Part shown: positions 44,744 through 54,558 of the stretch, in pieces
How positions within the stretch are numbered: the stretch's first letter is position 1
Layout of the letters: every line of letters starts with the position of its first letter
DNA from: CAWUEZ02 sp963921355
GTDB lineage: Bacteria > Pseudomonadota > Alphaproteobacteria > Thalassobaculales > Thalassobaculaceae
Direction of reading: 5' to 3'
Assembly (NCBI GenBank): GCA_963921355.3
Contig: OZ001190.1
Location: 930,001-994,000 of the forward strand
DNA length: 64,000 nt
The notes under the pieces: generated by a model
Told to the model about the DNA's origin: nothing
Seen by the model: only the letters and a program-made list of their open reading frames with translations
The model's database searches: none
Made by a program: the position numbers and the translations under genes

Positions 44744-47700
44744 ATGCGCGGCCGCACTGAAACCTTGAAGACGGAGAAGATCGAAGCCGCCTGCGCTCTG
44801 GTCCACCAGCGCCTGGACGGGACCAAAGCGAAGGCGGCCGAGGACTTCCTCCGGCAGTTCTACGAGAACGTCGCACCGCACGATCTGGTGCACGAAGAGG
44901 TCGAGGACCTGTTCGGCGCGGCGATCACCATGTGGGGCTTCGGCCGGGAGCGCAAACCGGGGACCGCCAAGATCCGCGCCTACAATCCCCGCTTCGAGGA
45001 AGTCGGCTGGCAGTCGCCGCACACGGTCATCGAGATCGTCAACGACGACATGCCGTTCCTGGTCGACTCCGTGACCGCGGCCATGAGCCGGCGCGAGCTG
45101 ACCGTCCATCTGGTAATCCATCCGATCCTGCATGTCAGCCGGTCGGCGAAAGGCACGGCGGAGACCCTGCACCCCGCCGGTCAAAGCCCGAAAGCCGCGA
45201 TCGGCGAATCCTACATGCACCTGAAGGTCTCCGAGCAGACCTCCAGCCAGGCGCTGGCGGAGATCGAGGAGACCCTGGAGCAGGTGCTGTCCGATGTCCA
45301 CGCCGCGGTGACCGACTGGCGGACCATGCGCGCCACCATTGTCGACGTGATCGCCGACATCGAGGCAACCCCACCGAAGGGCCAGGCCAAGGCCGATGTC
45401 GAGGAGGTCTGCGCTTTCCTGCGCTGGATCGAGGACAACCATTTCACCTTCCTCGGCTACCGGCGCTACGACTACAAGGGCACCCGCCGCAAAGCTCACA
45501 TGGATGTGGTCGACGGCAGCGGCCTCGGAATCCTTCAGCAGCCCGACGTCAAGGTATTCGACGGGCTGCGCGACCTCGGCGGCCTGCCCCAGGACGTCCG
45601 GGAGTTCCTGCTGGAACCCACGCTGGTCCTGATCATGAAGGCCAACAAGATCTCAACCGTGCACCGGCCGGTCCCGCTGGACTCGATCAGCGTCAAACGC
45701 TTCGACAAGACCGGCAAAGTGGTCGGCGAGCACCGCTTCATTGGCCTGTTCACCTCGGTTGCCTACAACCAGAGTCCGAGGGAAATTCCCCTGTTGCGCC
45801 GCCGGGTCGACAAGGTTGTCGAGCGCGCCGGGTTCCGGCCGACCAGCCATGACGGCAAAGCCCTGGTCAACATCCTCGAGACCTATCCCCGCGATGAGCT
45901 GTTCCAGGCCACCGAAGACGATCTGTTCGAGATTTCGATCGGCATTCTCCACCTTCAGGAACGCCAGAAGACCGCCTTGTTCGTGCGCCGTGACCCGTTC
46001 GAACGGTTCGTCAGCGCCCTGATCTTCGTGCCGCGCGACCACTACACGACCGAGTTGCGCCAGCGCTATCAGGCCATTCTGCAGACCGCCTTCAACGGCG
46101 AGTCGACGGCGTTCCACACTCAGGTGTCGGACAGCGTGCTGGCCCGCCTGCACTGCATCATCGCCACCACCCGCGGCGAGATCCCGCATGTCGAGATCGA
46201 CGAGCTCGAGCTGCGGCTGATCGATGCCGGGCGAAGCTGGGTCGACAAGCTGCACGATGCCCTGGTGGAGGACAAAGGAGAGGAGAGCACCAACAAGCTG
46301 CTGGCGGTCTACGCCCAGGCCTTCCCGACCGCCTACAAGGAAGCCTATTCGGCCCACGCCGCGATCTTCGACATCGAGCGCATGGAGGAGCTGAGCGGCG
46401 AGCAGGCGCTGGGCATGAACCTGTTCCGCCCGATCGGCGTCGAAGACGACGTGCTGCACCTCAAGCTGTTCCACGGCGGCGCCCCGGTGCCGCTCTCCGA
46501 CGTTATGCCGATGCTGGAGAACATGGGTGTGCGGGTGCTCTCGGAAGTGCCGTTCGAGATCTCAGGCAGCGGCGTCGAGCAGCCGATCTGGATGCACGAT
46601 TTCGAGATGCGCCTGCGCACCGATTCCGCCGGTGAGTGCGATCTCTCGACCATCAAAGGGCCGTTTCAGGAAGCCTTCGGCGCCGTCTGGCGGCGCGAGA
46701 TGGAGAACGACGGGTTCAACGGCCTGGTGTTGTCGGCCGGCCTCACCTGGCGCCAGGTCTCGGTGGTGCGGGCCTACGCCAAGTACCTGCGCCAGGCCGC
46801 CTTCACCTTCTCCCAGGACTACATGGAGGAGACGCTGCTGGCACACGCGCCGATCGCGCGGTTGCTGGTCCACCTGTTCGATGCCCGGTTCGACCCGGCG
46901 CGCGAAGACGGCCGGAGCAAGGTCACCGCCGAGATCGAGGCCAAGATCGAGGCCAGCCTGGACTCCGTCGCCAACCTCGATCAGGACCGGATCCTGCGGC
47001 GCTTCCTGAACCTGATCAACTGCACGCTCCGGACCAATTTCTTCCAGGCCGCAGAGGATGGCGCCGCCAAGAGCTACATCTCCTTCAAGCTCGACAGCCA
47101 GGCCATCGAAGGCCTGCCGCTGCCGCGCCCCCATGTCGAGATCTGGGTCTACGCGCCGCGGGTCGAGGCGGTGCATCTGCGCGGCGGCAAGGTCGCGCGC
47201 GGCGGCATCCGCTGGTCCGACCGGCGCGAGGATTTCCGCACCGAGATCCTCGGTCTGATGAAGGCCCAGCAGGTCAAGAACGCGGTGATCGTCCCCGTCG
47301 GCTCGAAAGGCGGTTTCGTGGTCAAGCGCCCGCCTGCCGGCGGCAGCCGCGAAGCCCATCAGGCCGAAGGCATCGAGTGCTACAAGACGATGATGCGCGG
47401 CCTGTTGGACATCACCGACAACATCGCCGTGTCCGGCGTGGTCAACCCGGTCGACGTTGTCCGCTATGACGAGGACGATCCGTATCTGGTCGTCGCCGCC
47501 GATAAAGGCACGGCCACGTTCTCGGACATCGCCAACGGTGTCTCCCAGGATTACGGCTTCTGGCTCGACGACGCCTTCGCGTCGGGCGGGTCGGCCGGCT
47601 ACGACCACAAGAAGATGGGGATCACCGCGCGCGGCGCCTGGGAGAGCGTCAAGCGCCACTTCCGCGAGCTCGGCCACGACACCCAGAGCGAGGAATTCAC

Positions 47701-49642
47701 CGTGGTCGGCTGCGGCGACATGTCAGGCGACGTGTTCGGCAACGGCATGCTGCTGTCCGAGCACATTCGCCTGGTCGGCGCCTTCAACCACCTGCACATC
47801 TTCGTCGATCCGACCCCGGATGCGGCCAAGGGTTATGCCGAACGCACCCGGCTGTTCGCGCTGCCGCGCTCCAGCTGGGCCGACTACAACGCTAAGCTGA
47901 TCTCCAAGGGCGGCGGCGTGTTCGACCGCTCGGCCAAGTCGATCAAGCTGACGCCGGAGATCAAGAAGGCGTTCGGGGTGAGCGAGGACAGCGTCACGCC
48001 GAACGACCTGATCCGGGCCATGCTGAAGTCCGAAATCGATCTGCTGTGGTTCGGCGGCATCGGGACCTACGTGAAGGCCGCCGGCGAGACCAACAACGAC
48101 GCCGGTGACCGAGCCAACGACGCGGTGCGGATCGACGCCGGCGAGCTCGGCGCCCGGGTCGTCGGCGAAGGCGCCAATCTCGGCGTCACCCAGCGCGGCC
48201 GGATCGAGGCCGCCCTGCACGGCGTCAGGCTCAACACCGACGCCATCGACAACTCGGCCGGGGTCGACTGTTCGGACCACGAGGTCAACATCAAGATCCT
48301 GCTCGGCGCCATCGTCGCCAATGGCGATATGACCCTGAAGCCGCGGGACAACCTGCTGGAAGCGATGACCGACGAGGTCGCGGATCTGGTGCTGCGGGAC
48401 AACTACGACCAGACCCAGGCGCTGACCATCGCCGGCAGCCAGGGCCTGGATCTGCTCGGCTCGCAGATCCGTCTGATGCAGGATCTGGAGCGCGGCCCGC
48501 TGCGCCTCAACCGGCGGATCGAGTTCCTGCCTGACGATGAGGCCCTGGGCGACCGGGCGACCGACGGTGCCGGCCTGACCCGGCCTGAGCTCGCCGTCCT
48601 GCTCGCCTATGCCAAGATGGCGCTGTACGACGATCTGCTGGCCAGCGACCTGCCCGACGACGGCCGTCTGGTCGACGACCTCGCCCTGTACTTCCCCGAG
48701 CGGTTGCGCGAGCGCTACGCATCGGTGATCGCCGACCATCCGCTGCGCCGCGAGATCATCGCGACCAAAGTCACCAACTCGATGATCAACCAGGTCGGGG
48801 CGACCTTCATCAACGCGCTCCGGGACCAGACCGGCGCCGATTCCGCCGAGATCGCCCGGGCCTATACCATCGTGCGCGATGTCTTCGGCCTGCGCGACCT
48901 GTGGCACGGGATCGAGGACCTGGACACCAAGATCCCAGCTGCCCTGCAGACCAGGATGCATCTCGACATCCAGCGGCTGGTCGAGCGCCAGACCGCCTGG
49001 TTCCTGCGCAACGGCCGCCGGCCGTTGGACATCGCGAGCCATGTCGAGGAATTCGCCACCGGCGTCTCCCAGCTCACGGGCTGCCTGCAGAGCGTGCTTG
49101 CCGAGACCGAACGCAACAGCCTGGAGACGGCGGCCAAGACTCTGGTCGGCCAGAAAGTGCCGAAGGGCCTGGCACAGTCGATCGCCAGTCTCGATGCCCT
49201 GGCCTCGGCCTGTGACATCGTCCGGCTGGCGGCGGCCTCGCACCAGGACGTCGAGACGGTGGCGCGGGTCTACTTCCAGATCGGCGCCCGCTTCGCGCTC
49301 GACTGGCTGCGCGACCGCGCCGGCGGCCTCGAGGCCGACACCTATTGGCAGAAGATGGCGGTCTCGACCCTGGTCGACGACTTCTTCGGGCACCAGAGCC
49401 TGCTGGCCCAGGATGTCCTGGGTCATGCGGCCCAGAACGGTGGCGGTAAGAAGGGGGCCCGCAAGAAAGCGGGCGTCCTGACCAACGGACCGGATGCGGC
49501 GATCGATACCTGGGGCGCCACCCGGGGTGAGGATCTGGACCGCACGACCCGCCTGCTGGAGGACATCCGCTCCAACGACCATGTCGACCTCGCCATGCTG
49601 GCGGTCGCCAATGGCCAGATGCGCGCTTTGCTGGCACGTTGA
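44744..49642 (+). CDS. gdhB: NAD-specific glutamate dehydrogenase, large (GDH-180) type
   Basis: A 1632-residue enzyme, the normal length for the large bacterial NAD-GDH. It oxidises glutamate to 2-oxoglutarate and ammonium using NAD. The long N-terminal regulatory region contains ACT-like segments (IVNDDMPFLVDSVTAAMSR). The catalytic core, around residues 800-1200, includes ARGGIRWSDRREDFRTEILG, VGSKGGFVVKRPPAG, and the Rossmann region VGCGDMSGDVFGNGML. GGGGGAAC precedes the ATG. The 298 bases between the tRNA and this gene hold no recognised gene and probably its promoter. Follows the nitrogen genes by about 6 kb; no shared operon. Confidence 0.96.
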   Translation: MRGRTETLKTEKIEAACALVHQRLDGTKAKAAEDFLRQFYENVAPHDLVHEEVEDLFGAAITMWGFGRERKPGTAKIRAYNPRFEEVGWQSPHTVIEIVNDDMPFLVDSVTAAMSRRELTVHLVIHPILHVSRSAKGTAETLHPAGQSPKAAIGESYMHLKVSEQTSSQALAEIEETLEQVLSDVHAAVTDWRTMRATIVDVIADIEATPPKGQAKADVEEVCAFLRWIEDNHFTFLGYRRYDYKGTRRKAHMDVVDGSGLGILQQPDVKVFDGLRDLGGLPQDVREFLLEPTLVLIMKANKISTVHRPVPLDSISVKRFDKTGKVVGEHRFIGLFTSVAYNQSPREIPLLRRRVDKVVERAGFRPTSHDGKALVNILETYPRDELFQATEDDLFEISIGILHLQERQKTALFVRRDPFERFVSALIFVPRDHYTTELRQRYQAILQTAFNGESTAFHTQVSDSVLARLHCIIATTRGEIPHVEIDELELRLIDAGRSWVDKLHDALVEDKGEESTNKLLAVYAQAFPTAYKEAYSAHAAIFDIERMEELSGEQALGMNLFRPIGVEDDVLHLKLFHGGAPVPLSDVMPMLENMGVRVLSEVPFEISGSGVEQPIWMHDFEMRLRTDSAGECDLSTIKGPFQEAFGAVWRREMENDGFNGLVLSAGLTWRQVSVVRAYAKYLRQAAFTFSQDYMEETLLAHAPIARLLVHLFDARFDPAREDGRSKVTAEIEAKIEASLDSVANLDQDRILRRFLNLINCTLRTNFFQAAEDGAAKSYISFKLDSQAIEGLPLPRPHVEIWVYAPRVEAVHLRGGKVARGGIRWSDRREDFRTEILGLMKAQQVKNAVIVPVGSKGGFVVKRPPAGGSREAHQAEGIECYKTMMRGLLDITDNIAVSGVVNPVDVVRYDEDDPYLVVAADKGTATFSDIANGVSQDYGFWLDDAFASGGSAGYDHKKMGITARGAWESVKRHFRELGHDTQSEEFTVVGCGDMSGDVFGNGMLLSEHIRLVGAFNHLHIFVDPTPDAAKGYAERTRLFALPRSSWADYNAKLISKGGGVFDRSAKSIKLTPEIKKAFGVSEDSVTPNDLIRAMLKSEIDLLWFGGIGTYVKAAGETNNDAGDRANDAVRIDAGELGARVVGEGANLGVTQRGRIEAALHGVRLNTDAIDNSAGVDCSDHEVNIKILLGAIVANGDMTLKPRDNLLEAMTDEVADLVLRDNYDQTQALTIAGSQGLDLLGSQIRLMQDLERGPLRLNRRIEFLPDDEALGDRATDGAGLTRPELAVLLAYAKMALYDDLLASDLPDDGRLVDDLALYFPERLRERYASVIADHPLRREIIATKVTNSMINQVGATFINALRDQTGADSAEIARAYTIVRDVFGLRDLWHGIEDLDTKIPAALQTRMHLDIQRLVERQTAWFLRNGRRPLDIASHVEEFATGVSQLTGCLQSVLAETERNSLETAAKTLVGQKVPKGLAQSIASLDALASACDIVRLAAASHQDVETVARVYFQIGARFALDWLRDRAGGLEADTYWQKMAVSTLVDDFFGHQSLLAQDVLGHAAQNGGGKKGARKKAGVLTNGPDAAIDTWGATRGEDLDRTTRLLEDIRSNDHVDLAMLAVANGQMRALLAR

Positions 49643-49682
49643 ACGGCAATCCAATGAGATGGCGTCCGATCAGATGCTGATC

Positions 49683-49714
49683 ATCTGTTCGGATCGGCAT
49701 CTGTTCGGATCGGC
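49683..49714. repeat. 16-base tandem duplication
   Basis: ATCTGTTCGGATCGGC is repeated exactly twice in the 110-base gap between NAD-GDH and the MFS gene. Probably a local slippage product. Confidence 0.8.
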
Positions 49715-49752
49715 GGCGCGCGACAGGGAGAGCGGCACTGGCAGAGAAACTC

Positions 49753-51015
49753 ATGACCCGGCCGGTCCTGGCCTGGTGCCTCTACGACTGGGCGAACTCG
49801 GCCTTTCCCACGGTCATCACCACCTTCGTGTTCGCGGCATACTTCACCCGTGCCGTCGCACCCGACGAGACCACCGGCACCTTCCTGTGGGGCAATGCGA
49901 CGGCGATCGCCGCGGTCGCGATCGCCCTGTTGAGCCCGGCGCTGGGCGCCATCGCCGACCGGACCGGGCGCCGCAAACCCTGGCTGGCCGTGTTCTCCCT
50001 GGTCTGCATCGTCGCCACCGCCGGGCTCTGGACCGTTCAGCCCGATCCCGGCTCCATCACCCGGGCCCTGACCCTGGTGGTGATCGCCACCATCGGCTTC
50101 GAGTTCGCCACCGTGTTCTACAACGCCATGCTGGCCGAGATCGCGCCGGAAGACCGGGTCGGCCGGATCAGCGGGCTCGGCTGGGGGCTCGGGTATGTCG
50201 GCGGTCTGGCCTGTCTGGTCACCGCCCTGTTCCTGCTGATCCGCGCTGAGCCGCCGCCATTCGGCCTGGATCCTGACAGCGCCGAGCCGGTGCGCGCGAC
50301 CGCGCTGCTGGTGGCGGCCTGGTTCACGGTGTTCGCGCTGCCGACGCTGCTGGCGGTCCCGGAACCCGCTTCCCGCGAGCATGAGGGCCTGGGGCCGGCG
50401 GTGCGCGACGGGCTGAAGCGGCTGCGCGCGACGATCGGCGCCCTGCGGTGGTCGCAGCCGGTCACCCGCTTCCTGGTGGCCCGCATGCTGTATGCCGACG
50501 GCCTGACCACCCTGTTCACCTTCGGCGGCATCTACGCGGCCGGCACCTTCGGCATGGATTTCGACGAGATCATCGTCTTCGGCATCGCCCTGAACGTCAC
50601 CGCGGGACTGGGCGCCATGGCGTTCGGCTGGATCGACGACTGGCTCGGCCCGCGCCGCACGATCATGCTGGCCCTGATCGGGCTCATCGTGTTCGGCGTG
50701 CTGGCCCTGATCGCGCCGGACAAGACCTGGTTCTGGGTCATCGGCATGGCGCTCGGCACCTTCATGGGCCCGACCCAGACGGCCAGCCGGTCGTTCATGG
50801 CCCGGCTGGCCCCGGAAGATCAGCGCGCCGAGATGTTCGGACTGTTCGCGCTCAGCGGCAAGGCGACCAATTTCGCGGGTCCCCTGCTGCTGGGCTGGGT
50901 CACGCTGGCCTTCGACAGCCAGCGGGCCGGCATGGCGACCATCGTCGTGTTCCTGGTCGCCGGCCTGGCCCTTCTGACCACGGTGCGGGCCGACCCGGGT
51001 CGCAGGCCGGACTAG
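49753..51015 (+). CDS. MFS transporter, UMF1/Atg22-like
   Basis: A 420-residue, roughly 12-helix major facilitator protein. The N-terminal WCLYDWANSAFPTVITTFVF is the signature of the UMF1 (Atg22-like) group. ALGAIADRTGRRKPWL is the loop 2-3 MFS motif. AFGWIDDWLGPRRTIMLALI repeats the motif in the second half. Atg22 relatives are linked to amino-acid efflux, which would suit a gene after glutamate dehydrogenase, but the substrate is unproven. Its TAG stop starts TAGAGC, as in the repeat-bounded genes. Convergent with ccrM. Confidence 0.9.
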   Translation: MTRPVLAWCLYDWANSAFPTVITTFVFAAYFTRAVAPDETTGTFLWGNATAIAAVAIALLSPALGAIADRTGRRKPWLAVFSLVCIVATAGLWTVQPDPGSITRALTLVVIATIGFEFATVFYNAMLAEIAPEDRVGRISGLGWGLGYVGGLACLVTALFLLIRAEPPPFGLDPDSAEPVRATALLVAAWFTVFALPTLLAVPEPASREHEGLGPAVRDGLKRLRATIGALRWSQPVTRFLVARMLYADGLTTLFTFGGIYAAGTFGMDFDEIIVFGIALNVTAGLGAMAFGWIDDWLGPRRTIMLALIGLIVFGVLALIAPDKTWFWVIGMALGTFMGPTQTASRSFMARLAPEDQRAEMFGLFALSGKATNFAGPLLLGWVTLAFDSQRAGMATIVVFLVAGLALLTTVRADPGRRPD

Positions 51016-51027
51016 AGCCCTTCGCAA

Positions 51028-52206
51028 TCAGGCCGGAGCGGCCTCCGTCCGTGCCCGGATCTGCTGGCGGAAAGCGTCGATCGGCACCGGCATTCCCTTG
51101 CGCTCGGCATGCCAGAATGTCCAGCCGTTGCAGGCCGGCGCCCCCTGCACGGCCGCGCCGACCGCGTGGATCGAGCCCTTGTGCTCGGCACTGATCAGGT
51201 GGCCGTCGGCCCGGACCTTGGCGGTCCAGCGGCGCCGCGCATCGAACAGCACCTCGCCCGGGCGGATCAGCCCTTCCTCGATCAGACGCCCGAACGGCAC
51301 CCGCGGCTGCTCCCGGCGGTTGGCCAGCGCCAGGGCAAGCGGATCGTCCACCGCCTCGACCTCGGCGATCCGGCGTTTCGCGATCGCCAGATAGTCCGGC
51401 TCGCGTTCGATCCCGATCCACTGACGTCCGAGGCGCTTGGCGACGGCGCCCGTGGTGCCGGTGCCGAAAAACGGATCCAGGACCACGTCCCCGGGCCGGG
51501 TCGACGACAGCATCACCCGGGCCAGCAGGCTCTCGGGCTTCTGGGTCGGGTGGGCCTTGGCGCCTGTCTCGTCCTTCAGGCGTTCCGCGCCGGTGCAGAG
51601 CGGCAGGAACCAGTCCGAGCGCATCTGCTGGTCGTCGTTCAGCGCCTTGGTCGCATCGTAGTTGAAGGTGTAGCGCCGGGCGTTCTCGCTGCGGGCCGCC
51701 CAGATCAGGGTCTCGTGGGCATTGGTGAACCGCTTGCCGCGGAAGTTCGGCATCGGGTTGGCCTTGCGCCAGATGACATCGTTCAGGATCCAGAAACCCA
51801 GATCCTGCAACACAGCACCGACCCGGAAGATGTTGTGATAGCTGCCGATAACCCAGAGGGTTCCGCTGTCCTTGAGGACCCGTCGGCATTCGCGGAGCCA
51901 GGCTCGGGTAAACGCGTCATAAGCCTCGAAACCGCCGAACCGGTCCCAGTCGTCATCCACCCCATCGACCCGGGTGTTGTTCGGCCGGTAGAGCTCGCCT
52001 CCGAGCTGCAGATTGTACGGCGGATCCGCGAAGACCAGATCGACGCTCGCATCCGGAAGTGTGCGCAACTGCGCCACGCAATCACCGGCCAGGATCCGTC
52101 CTGCCGGCAGCCCCCGATCTCCCACCTTTCGCCCCCGTCCGTGCCAAAACGAGGCGGCCACCGTGTCACGGCAGCCGAGTCGCGTCAACGGCCCCAGAGG
52201 AATCAC
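51028..52206 (-). CDS. ccrM: CcrM-type adenine DNA methyltransferase (GANTC)
   Basis: A beta-class N6-adenine methylase of up to 392 residues. Motif IV is VFADPPYNLQLGGELYRPN and motif I is LDPFFGTGTTGAVAKRLGRQ. The C-terminal ~100 residues (RADGHLISAEHKGSIHAVGA) are the extra DNA-recognition domain typical of CcrM, which methylates GANTC and is cell-cycle controlled in alphaproteobacteria. The outer start is GTG 52206; conserved sequence starts near GTG 52125, so up to 27 residues may be non-coding. The rnhB gene lies upstream on the same strand and a radical SAM gene beyond it, as in related genomes. Confidence 0.95.
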   Translation of the reverse strand: MIPLGPLTRLGCRDTVAASFWHGRGRKVGDRGLPAGRILAGDCVAQLRTLPDASVDLVFADPPYNLQLGGELYRPNNTRVDGVDDDWDRFGGFEAYDAFTRAWLRECRRVLKDSGTLWVIGSYHNIFRVGAVLQDLGFWILNDVIWRKANPMPNFRGKRFTNAHETLIWAARSENARRYTFNYDATKALNDDQQMRSDWFLPLCTGAERLKDETGAKAHPTQKPESLLARVMLSSTRPGDVVLDPFFGTGTTGAVAKRLGRQWIGIEREPDYLAIAKRRIAEVEAVDDPLALALANRREQPRVPFGRLIEEGLIRPGEVLFDARRRWTAKVRADGHLISAEHKGSIHAVGAAVQGAPACNGWTFWHAERKGMPVPIDAFRQQIRARTEAAPA

Positions 52207-52268
52207 TAAATAGAGTCAATATCTTAGACGGTAACCGCAAGATCTTGGGGTAGCCGACTATCGCAACC

Positions 52269-52946
52269 TCAATCGGACGTGGTCGAATCCAGCAGGGCGC
52301 GAACCGGCGCGAAGCTTCGGCGGTGATGGGCGGTCACCCCGAGCCGCCCCAGGGCGGCGCGATGCTCAGCGGTGCCGTAGCCCGCATTTCGCTCCCAGCC
52401 GTATCCCGGATGGAGCTCGGCCAGGCGGGCCATCTCGCCATCGCGGGCCTCTTTGGCGGCGATTGCCGCCAGCGCAATCGACAGCGACCGCGAGTCGCCC
52501 CGCACCACCGCCTGGCCGGGATGGGGCCAGACGGGGAGCCGGTTGCCGTCCACCAGGACATGATCCGGGTTGCGGCCCATCCGCTCCGCCAGGGCGGTGA
52601 CCGCGCGGATCATCGCGGACAGCGCGGCGGCCAGGATGTTGGTCGACTCGATTTCAGCGACATCGGCCCAGCCGAGGGCGACGGCGCTGTAGGGTGCACA
52701 GGCGTCGAGGGCCGCCCGGCGCTGGGCCTGGGACAACGTCTTGCTGTCCGCGATCAGTTCAGCCGATGCGTCCGGCAGCGCGGCCAGGTCGATCCAGGCG
52801 GCGCCGGCGACCACCGGCCCCGCCAGGGGCCCGCGACCGACCTCGTCGACCCCGAAAACGATGGCGCCCTCACGCGCCCCGGCGGCAACTTCCAGGCTTT
52901 CATCAGGCAGGGAGGTCGGGCGGGAGGAACGGGAGTGCCGGGGCAT
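52269..52946 (-). CDS. rnhB: Ribonuclease HII
   Basis: A 225-residue enzyme that removes ribonucleotides and RNA primers from DNA-RNA hybrids. The catalytic Asp-Glu pair is in VFGVDEVGRGPLAGPVVAGA, the third Asp in HVLVDGNRLPV, and the fourth acidic residue in AAIAAKEARDGEMARL. The C-terminal YGTAEHRAALGRLGVTAHHR is canonical. It lies 62 bases upstream of ccrM on the same strand. Confidence 0.96.
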   Translation of the reverse strand: MPRHSRSSRPTSLPDESLEVAAGAREGAIVFGVDEVGRGPLAGPVVAGAAWIDLAALPDASAELIADSKTLSQAQRRAALDACAPYSAVALGWADVAEIESTNILAAALSAMIRAVTALAERMGRNPDHVLVDGNRLPVWPHPGQAVVRGDSRSLSIALAAIAAKEARDGEMARLAELHPGYGWERNAGYGTAEHRAALGRLGVTAHHRRSFAPVRALLDSTTSD

Positions 52947-53149
52947 GGGTCACTCTAGTCTCGGCGGGTCATAGCTTGAAGCATGCTGTCCGCACTACGG
53001 TTCAAGCGTTTGTTTTTGCTCGAAAAATTTTGGCCCTACTGAAACCGGCCCGGCAGTTTCCATGCAGGGTGAGGAACACTACCAGAAAGGTTTAAGTTTC
53101 ATGAATTTAGAGGAGAATCCCGATTAACTGCCTTAAGGCACACGGGTAG

Positions 53150-54307
53150 TCAGTCAAACAGCCCCAGTTGCCGGGTCGGCGGCCTGGGTGCCGCGAACCT
53201 GGTTGTGTCGAGGCCGGCGGTTCTGCGCGTCAGGCCAAGACGTTGGCAGGCCAGCCTGAAGCGCTGGGCGATCATCTGGGCGTAAGGCCCCTCGCCCGAC
53301 AGCCGCTTGCCCCACTCGGCCCGGTACAGCGCCCCGCCCCGGGTCTGGCGCACCAGCGACAGCACCCGGTCGGCCCGATCGGGGAAATGGCAGCGCAGCC
53401 ACTCCTCGACCAGATCCTTGATCTCCAAGGGCAGTCGCAACAGGACCCAGGAGGCACTTTCCGCCCCAGCCGCGGCCGCCCGTTCCAGGATCGCCTCGAT
53501 CTCGGGGTCGTTGATGGCCGGCAGGATCGGCGCAACCATCGTGCCGGTCGGCACCCCGGCCTCGGCGCAGGCGGCAATCGCGGCCAGGCGTTTCTCCGGA
53601 TGCGGACAGCGCGGTTCCATCTTGCGGGACAGGGACGGGTCGAGCGAGGTCACCGAGATCGCGACCTTGGCCAGACCCTTCGCGGCCATGGGCCCCAGGA
53701 TATCGAGATCCCTGACCACCAGATCCGACTTGGTGACGATCATCACCGGGTGATCGTGCTCCGCCAGGACCTCGAGGATGCCGCGGGTGATGCGCCGTTC
53801 CCGCTCGACCGGCTGATAGGGGTCGGTGTTGGTCCCGAGCGCCAGCGTGTCGCAGATGTAGGACTTCCGCGCGAGCTCCCGTCGCAGCAGCGCCGGTGCG
53901 TCGGGTTTGGCGAACAGCCGGGTCTCGAAGTCCAGACCCGGCGACAGCCCGAGATAGGCATGGGTCGGCCGGGCGAAACAGTAGACGCAGCCGTGCTCGC
54001 AGCCGCGATAGGGATTGATCGAGCGGTCGAACGGCAGGTCCGGCGACTGGTTGCGGGCGATGACGGTCCGGCTGGCGTCGACCGCGACCGTGGTGCGCAG
54101 TTTCGTCGCCACCGGATCGTCCCGATCCGCGGTGCGGTCCCAGCCGTCATCGACGGCCTCGGCTGTCAGCGCCTCAAACCGCCCTGTGACGTTTGAGATC
54201 GCGCCACGGCCCTTGCGGGCCACCGGCGGCACGCGATCGTCCCAGACCGGGTCGACCGCGTCATCGCCCGCCCCATTCGCACCGGCACTGTCCATCGGAT
54301 CGGCCAT
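53150..54307 (-). CDS. PA0069 family radical SAM protein
   Basis: A 385-residue radical SAM protein. The [4Fe-4S] motif is RGCEHGCVYCFARPTHAYLG. Other landmarks are DTLALGTNTDPYQPVERERR, TKSDLVVRDLDIL and CHFPDRADRVLSLVRQTRGG. The group, related to SplB in the core, is found in conserved order with rnhB and ccrM. Its reaction is unknown. ATG 54307 is used; an in-frame GTG at 54325 is possible. The 203-base gap to rnhB (52947-53149) is AT-richer and has no recognised gene. Confidence 0.9.
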   Translation of the reverse strand: MADPMDSAGANGAGDDAVDPVWDDRVPPVARKGRGAISNVTGRFEALTAEAVDDGWDRTADRDDPVATKLRTTVAVDASRTVIARNQSPDLPFDRSINPYRGCEHGCVYCFARPTHAYLGLSPGLDFETRLFAKPDAPALLRRELARKSYICDTLALGTNTDPYQPVERERRITRGILEVLAEHDHPVMIVTKSDLVVRDLDILGPMAAKGLAKVAISVTSLDPSLSRKMEPRCPHPEKRLAAIAACAEAGVPTGTMVAPILPAINDPEIEAILERAAAAGAESASWVLLRLPLEIKDLVEEWLRCHFPDRADRVLSLVRQTRGGALYRAEWGKRLSGEGPYAQMIAQRFRLACQRLGLTRRTAGLDTTRFAAPRPPTRQLGLFD

Positions 54308-54361
54308 GCGGGTGTTGTCGCGCACGCATAAGAACGAATCAAGAACAAATCGCGTGGCGGA

Positions 54362-54558
54362 TCACGAGTCCGGATCGTCGGGACGGTCCAGGCGGTGGCC
54401 GTCCAGGTGGCGGACCGCGTCATCGCCGGTCTTGGCGTCGCGGCTGCGCTCGGCCTTGGTGCGGCCGTGACGGGCCGGTTCGCGGCGGCTTCCGTCTCCG
54501 CCTCCTGACGGCGGCGGCGTTTACGCTCGATGCGCAGGTTCACGACTTTCGGGCTCAC
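54362..54558 (-). pseudogene. DUF4169 family protein, broken by a one-base deletion
   Basis: From GTG 54558 (overlapping the upstream stop as GTGA) the frame reads SPKVVNLRIERKRRRRQE, ETEAAANR. The conserved continuation then appears in a different frame: ARHGRTKAERSRDAKTGDDA and VRHLDGHRLDRPDDPDS, ending at the TGA 54362. The N-terminal VNLR, the AAANR-HGRTKAER core and the LDGHR end are DUF4169 landmarks. The 197-base length is one short of 66 codons; a base inserted between 54476 and 54475 restores it. The family is a short, highly charged protein of unknown function. Confidence 0.7.

Noticed and set aside
47723..49654. 643-codon open frame antisense to NAD-GDH
   Set aside because: No recognisable domain and fully opposite an intact conserved gene.
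49753..51015. Multidrug efflux pump
   Set aside because: The N-terminal YDWANSAF signature points to the UMF1/Atg22 group, not to drug-efflux MFS families.
53101..53127. Eight-codon leader peptide (ATG AAT TTA ... TAA) between the radical SAM and rnhB genes
   Set aside because: It is on the opposite strand to both neighbours and precedes no gene it could regulate; only a weak ribosome site is present.
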